Shown here piece after piece: positions 47,259-49,578 of a stretch of 49,578 nt of DNA. Each line of letters opens with the position of its first letter. Position 1 is the stretch's first letter. The position numbers were made by a program, and so were the translations under genes. The notes beneath the pieces were generated by a model. It did no database searches. It was not told where the DNA came from and saw nothing but the letters and a program-made list of their open reading frames with translations. The DNA is from Streptomyces niveus (GTDB taxonomy: Bacteria; Actinomycetota; Actinomycetes; Streptomycetales; Streptomycetaceae). The stretch is taken from contig NZ_MDCR01000123.1 in the NCBI RefSeq assembly GCF_001723055.1, positions 1 through 49,578 on the forward strand. Direction: 5' to 3'.

Positions 47259-47789
47259 TCAGGCGCGCTCCTCCCAGGCCCTGCTGCGCGCGTAGTGGTT
47301 GTCGTACGTCGCCGAGGAATCCTTGATGTCCTGCACCGTCGCCCCGCCGTCATGCACCCGGCCGAGCAGCCGGTAGTAGTCGAACCGGTCCATGCCCGGC
47401 GTGAAACCGACCAGGACCTCGGCCGTCGCGTCCGGTGCGGGCGCGAAAGCGTGCGGCGTGTGCGGCGGTACGGCGACGAAGTCGCCCTTCTCCAGCGTCA
47501 GCACCTCCTCGCCGACCAGTACCTGGAGCGTGCCGTCCACGACGAAGAAGAACTCGGTCGCGCGGGTGTGGAAGTGCACCGGCGCCCCGGCCGCGCCCTT
47601 CTCGAAGCGCGCCGTGTTCACGGTCAGCGCGCCCCCCGTCGTGTCCGAGTCGGCGAACAGAGTGATCAGGCTGCCGGGAGCGTCGGTCAGAGCCTCGGCG
47701 GTGGCGCCACGGGTGACGAGCGGCTGGTGGGTGCGGATCGCCGGGTCGGTCGTCGTGTTCTGGGTGTTCTGGATGTCCTCGGTGTTCAT
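47259..47789 (-). CDS. Cupin-domain protein, quercetin 2,3-dioxygenase-like
   Basis: The protein has 176 residues. The cupin motifs are PVHFHTRATEFFFVVDGTLQVLVG (both metal His and Glu present) and GDFVAVPPHTPHAFAP. It resembles the monocupin quercetinase/pirin-like proteins of Streptomyces, but the substrate is unknown. ATG 47789 gives MNTEDIQNTQN. It is probably leaderless: TAGATT ends 7 nt upstream and there is no Shine-Dalgarno. A 16-nt palindrome fills the promoter spacer, so it is probably repressed by an unlinked regulator. Confidence 0.85.
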   Translation of the reverse strand: MNTEDIQNTQNTTTDPAIRTHQPLVTRGATAEALTDAPGSLITLFADSDTTGGALTVNTARFEKGAAGAPVHFHTRATEFFFVVDGTLQVLVGEEVLTLEKGDFVAVPPHTPHAFAPAPDATAEVLVGFTPGMDRFDYYRLLGRVHDGGATVQDIKDSSATYDNHYARSRAWEERA

Positions 47790-47796
47790 GACGACG

Positions 47797-47824
47797 AATC
47801 TACGGTCACGAGTGACCGCGTGAA
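47797..47824 (-). promoter_or_regulatory. Cupin promoter with operator-like palindrome in the spacer
   Basis: On the coding strand TTCACG (-35, plus 47819-47824) and TAGATT (-10, plus 47797-47802) are separated by 16 nt. The spacer CGGTCAC-TC-GTGACCG (plus 47803-47818) is a perfect 7+7 palindrome with a 2-nt centre. A dimeric repressor bound there would occlude RNA polymerase. The -10 is 7 nt from the ATG. Confidence 0.6.
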
Positions 47825-47936
47825 GGGTGCATTCGGCGGCCGAATCGATGGGGCAATCGCAGCCGACCGGCCGGCCCCACCCCCGCCTCGACACTCCGTC
47901 GGCAGACCCCCTCGGGCGCGCCCTTACCCTTGACGG

Positions 47937-49463
47937 GTGACCATGAGCAGTGACCGGGCCGGAGCAGTGGACGAAGTGGGCGTTGACCGGACCTACGAGG
48001 TGCGCACCTACGGGTGCCAGATGAACGTCCACGATTCCGAGCGATTGTCCGGTCTGCTGGAGGACGCGGGCTATGTCCGGGCCCCCGAGGACGCCGACGG
48101 CGACGCCGACGTCGTCGTCTTCAACACCTGCGCCGTACGCGAGAACGCCGACAACAAGCTGTACGGCAACCTCGGCCGACTCGCCCCGATGAAGACCCGG
48201 CGCCCCGGCATGCAGATCGCCGTCGGCGGCTGCCTGGCCCAGAAGGACCGCGACACCATCGTCAAGAGGGCGCCGTGGGTCGACGTCGTCTTCGGTACGC
48301 ACAACATCGGCAAGCTCCCCGTACTGCTGGAGCGTGCCCGCGTACAGGAAGAGGCGCAGATCGAGATCGCCGAGTCGCTGGAGGCATTCCCCTCCACGCT
48401 GCCGACGCGCCGCGAGTCCGCCTATGCCGCCTGGGTGTCCATCTCCGTCGGGTGCAACAACACCTGCACCTTCTGCATCGTCCCGGCCCTGCGCGGCAAG
48501 GAGAAGGACCGCCGCCCCGGCGACATCCTCGCCGAGATCGAGGCACTCGTCGCCGAAGGCGTCTCGGAGATCACGCTGCTCGGCCAGAACGTCAACGCGT
48601 ACGGCTCCGACATCGGCGACCGCGAGGCATTCTCCAAGCTCCTGCGGGCCTGCGGGAAGATCGAGGGCCTGGAGCGCGTCCGCTTCACCTCACCGCACCC
48701 CCGCGACTTCACGGACGACGTCATCGCCGCGATGGCCGAGACACCCAACGTCATGCCGCAGCTGCACATGCCGCTCCAGTCCGGCTCGGACACCGTCCTG
48801 AAGGCCATGCGCCGCTCGTACCGGCAGGAGCGCTTCCTCGGGATCATCGACAAGGTGCGCGCCGCCATCCCGCACGCCGCCATCTCCACCGACATCATCG
48901 TGGGCTTCCCCGGCGAGACCGAGGAGGACTTCCAGCAGACGCTGCACACGGTGCGCGAGGCGCGCTTCGCGAACGCCTTCACCTTCCAGTACTCCAAGCG
49001 CCCCGGAACGCCCGCCGCCGACATGGACGGGCAGATCCCCAAGGAGGTCGTGCAGGAGCGCTATCTGCGCCTCGTCGCTCTTCAGGAGGAGATCTCCTGG
49101 GACGAGAACAAGACACAGGTCGGCCGCACCCTCGACGTCATGGTCGCCGAAGGCGAGGGCCGCAAGGACGGTGCCACCCGGCGGCTCTCCGGCCGCGCGC
49201 CCGACAACCGGCTGGTGCACTTCACCGCGCCCGACCAGGAGGTGCGGCCCGGCGACGTCGTCACCGTCGACATCACGTACGCGGCTCCGCACCATCTGCT
49301 CGCCGAGGGACCGACGACGCGGATACGGCGCACCCGCGCCGGCGACGCGTGGGAGCGGCGCAACGCGGCCCCGCCCGCGCCCGCCGGGGTGCTGCTCGGC
49401 CTGCCGTCGATCGGCGTCCCGCCGCCGCTGCCCGCCGCGACGGGCGGCTGCTCGGTGGTGTGA
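47937..49463 (+). CDS. miaB: tRNA-2-methylthio-N6-dimethylallyladenosine synthase MiaB
   Basis: The protein has 508 residues. The UPF0004 domain has the cluster cysteines in [22 protein letters not shown] and GGCLAQKD. The radical-SAM motif is [18 protein letters not shown], and a TRAM domain ends near residue 470, followed by a Pro/Ala-rich tail. It adds a methylthio group to i6A37 of tRNAs reading UNN codons. The QMN and IVPALRGKE motifs identify MiaB rather than RimO. GTG 47937 is used, with ATG 47943 also possible; TACCCT ends 6 nt upstream, so the message may be leaderless. Confidence 0.95.
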   Translation: MTMSSDRAGAVDEVGVDRTYEVRTYGCQMNVHDSERLSGLLEDAGYVRAPEDADGDADVVVFNTCAVRENADNKLYGNLGRLAPMKTRRPGMQIAVGGCLAQKDRDTIVKRAPWVDVVFGTHNIGKLPVLLERARVQEEAQIEIAESLEAFPSTLPTRRESAYAAWVSISVGCNNTCTFCIVPALRGKEKDRRPGDILAEIEALVAEGVSEITLLGQNVNAYGSDIGDREAFSKLLRACGKIEGLERVRFTSPHPRDFTDDVIAAMAETPNVMPQLHMPLQSGSDTVLKAMRRSYRQERFLGIIDKVRAAIPHAAISTDIIVGFPGETEEDFQQTLHTVREARFANAFTFQYSKRPGTPAADMDGQIPKEVVQERYLRLVALQEEISWDENKTQVGRTLDVMVAEGEGRKDGATRRLSGRAPDNRLVHFTAPDQEVRPGDVVTVDITYAAPHHLLAEGPTTRIRRTRAGDAWERRNAAPPAPAGVLLGLPSIGVPPPLPAATGGCSVV

Positions 49464-49496
49464 GGCGGCGCGCGGCCGTGACCTAGTCTGCGCAGC

Positions 49497-49578
49497 ATGC
49501 TCGTATCCGCGGCCGTGTGCCCCTGCCCGCCCCTGCTCGTCCCCGCCCTGGCCGCCGGCGCCGCTCCGGAACTCGACG
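49497..49578 (+). CDS. Class III extradiol dioxygenase-like protein, 5' end only
   Basis: Only 27 codons lie inside the window. They read MLVSAAVCPCPPLLVPALAA and continue in frame to the window edge. This is the N-terminus of the class III extradiol ring-cleavage dioxygenase-like protein that commonly follows miaB in Streptomyces (from memory). TAGTCT (49484-49489) ends 7 nt before the ATG and no Shine-Dalgarno is present, suggesting a leaderless message. Its function is unproven; it lies 33 nt after miaB. Confidence 0.7.
   Translation, partial: MLVSAAVCPCPPLLVPALAAGAAPELD

Overview
The window is chromosomal DNA of a Streptomyces or very close relative. The base composition is very GC-rich with GC-biased third codon positions, many genes start with GTG, and the gene order osaC-osaA-osaB-ftsK-(RodZ-like)-rimO-pgsA-cinA-clgR-dpsB-nei-lhr ... 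recA-recX ... gluABCD ... miaB matches, as I recall it, the S. coelicolor interval around SCO5747-SCO5787. No transposase, integrase, phage gene or CRISPR array was seen.

Layout. 1-200: a tRNA-Thr(GGT) gene with promoter and terminator. 202-9640: the osmotic-stress locus osaC (reverse) facing away from osaA and osaB. 9788-12609: the DNA translocase gene ftsK, broken by a short deletion and frameshift just before its Walker A motif. 12820-17128: a RodZ-like membrane HTH protein, rimO, pgsA, cinA and clgR. 17334-23730: dpsB, a small membrane protein, and the reverse-strand repair pair lhr-nei. 23901-28513: an AraC regulator, the AzlCD exporter, an alpha/alpha-toroid protein, a DUF3046 protein and an AI-2E family membrane protein. 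28558-34970: a probably accessory block between the AI-2E gene and recA, with a LuxR-type two-component system divergent from a MacB-like ABC transporter, a decayed VOC gene and a DHFR-like reductase. 35352-37082: recA-recX behind a LexA-like box. 37204-38328: a cysteine-catabolism unit (cysteine dioxygenase plus rhodanese) led by a 15-codon Cys-rich leader peptide. 38401-40137: an FAD monooxygenase. 40317-43709: the glutamate importer gluABCD (reverse). 43963-47165: an OmpR-type two-component system convergent with a TAXI solute-binding protein. 47259-47789: a cupin with a palindrome inside its promoter. 47937-49578: miaB and the first codons of an extradiol-dioxygenase-like gene.

Working together: osaCAB links osmotic stress to development and SigB control. 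rimO-pgsA-cinA overlap or abut as one transcription unit, followed by clgR. lhr-nei and recA-recX serve DNA repair. gluABCD is an ABC importer with a hairpin after the binding-protein gene. The most notable unexplained signals are the Cys leader peptide whose last codons can pair with the Shine-Dalgarno of the cysteine dioxygenase gene, the ftsK lesion, the roughly ten-unit HAMP array of OsaA, and several palindromes in divergent or promoter regions. All family assignments come from reading protein motifs; no database search was run.
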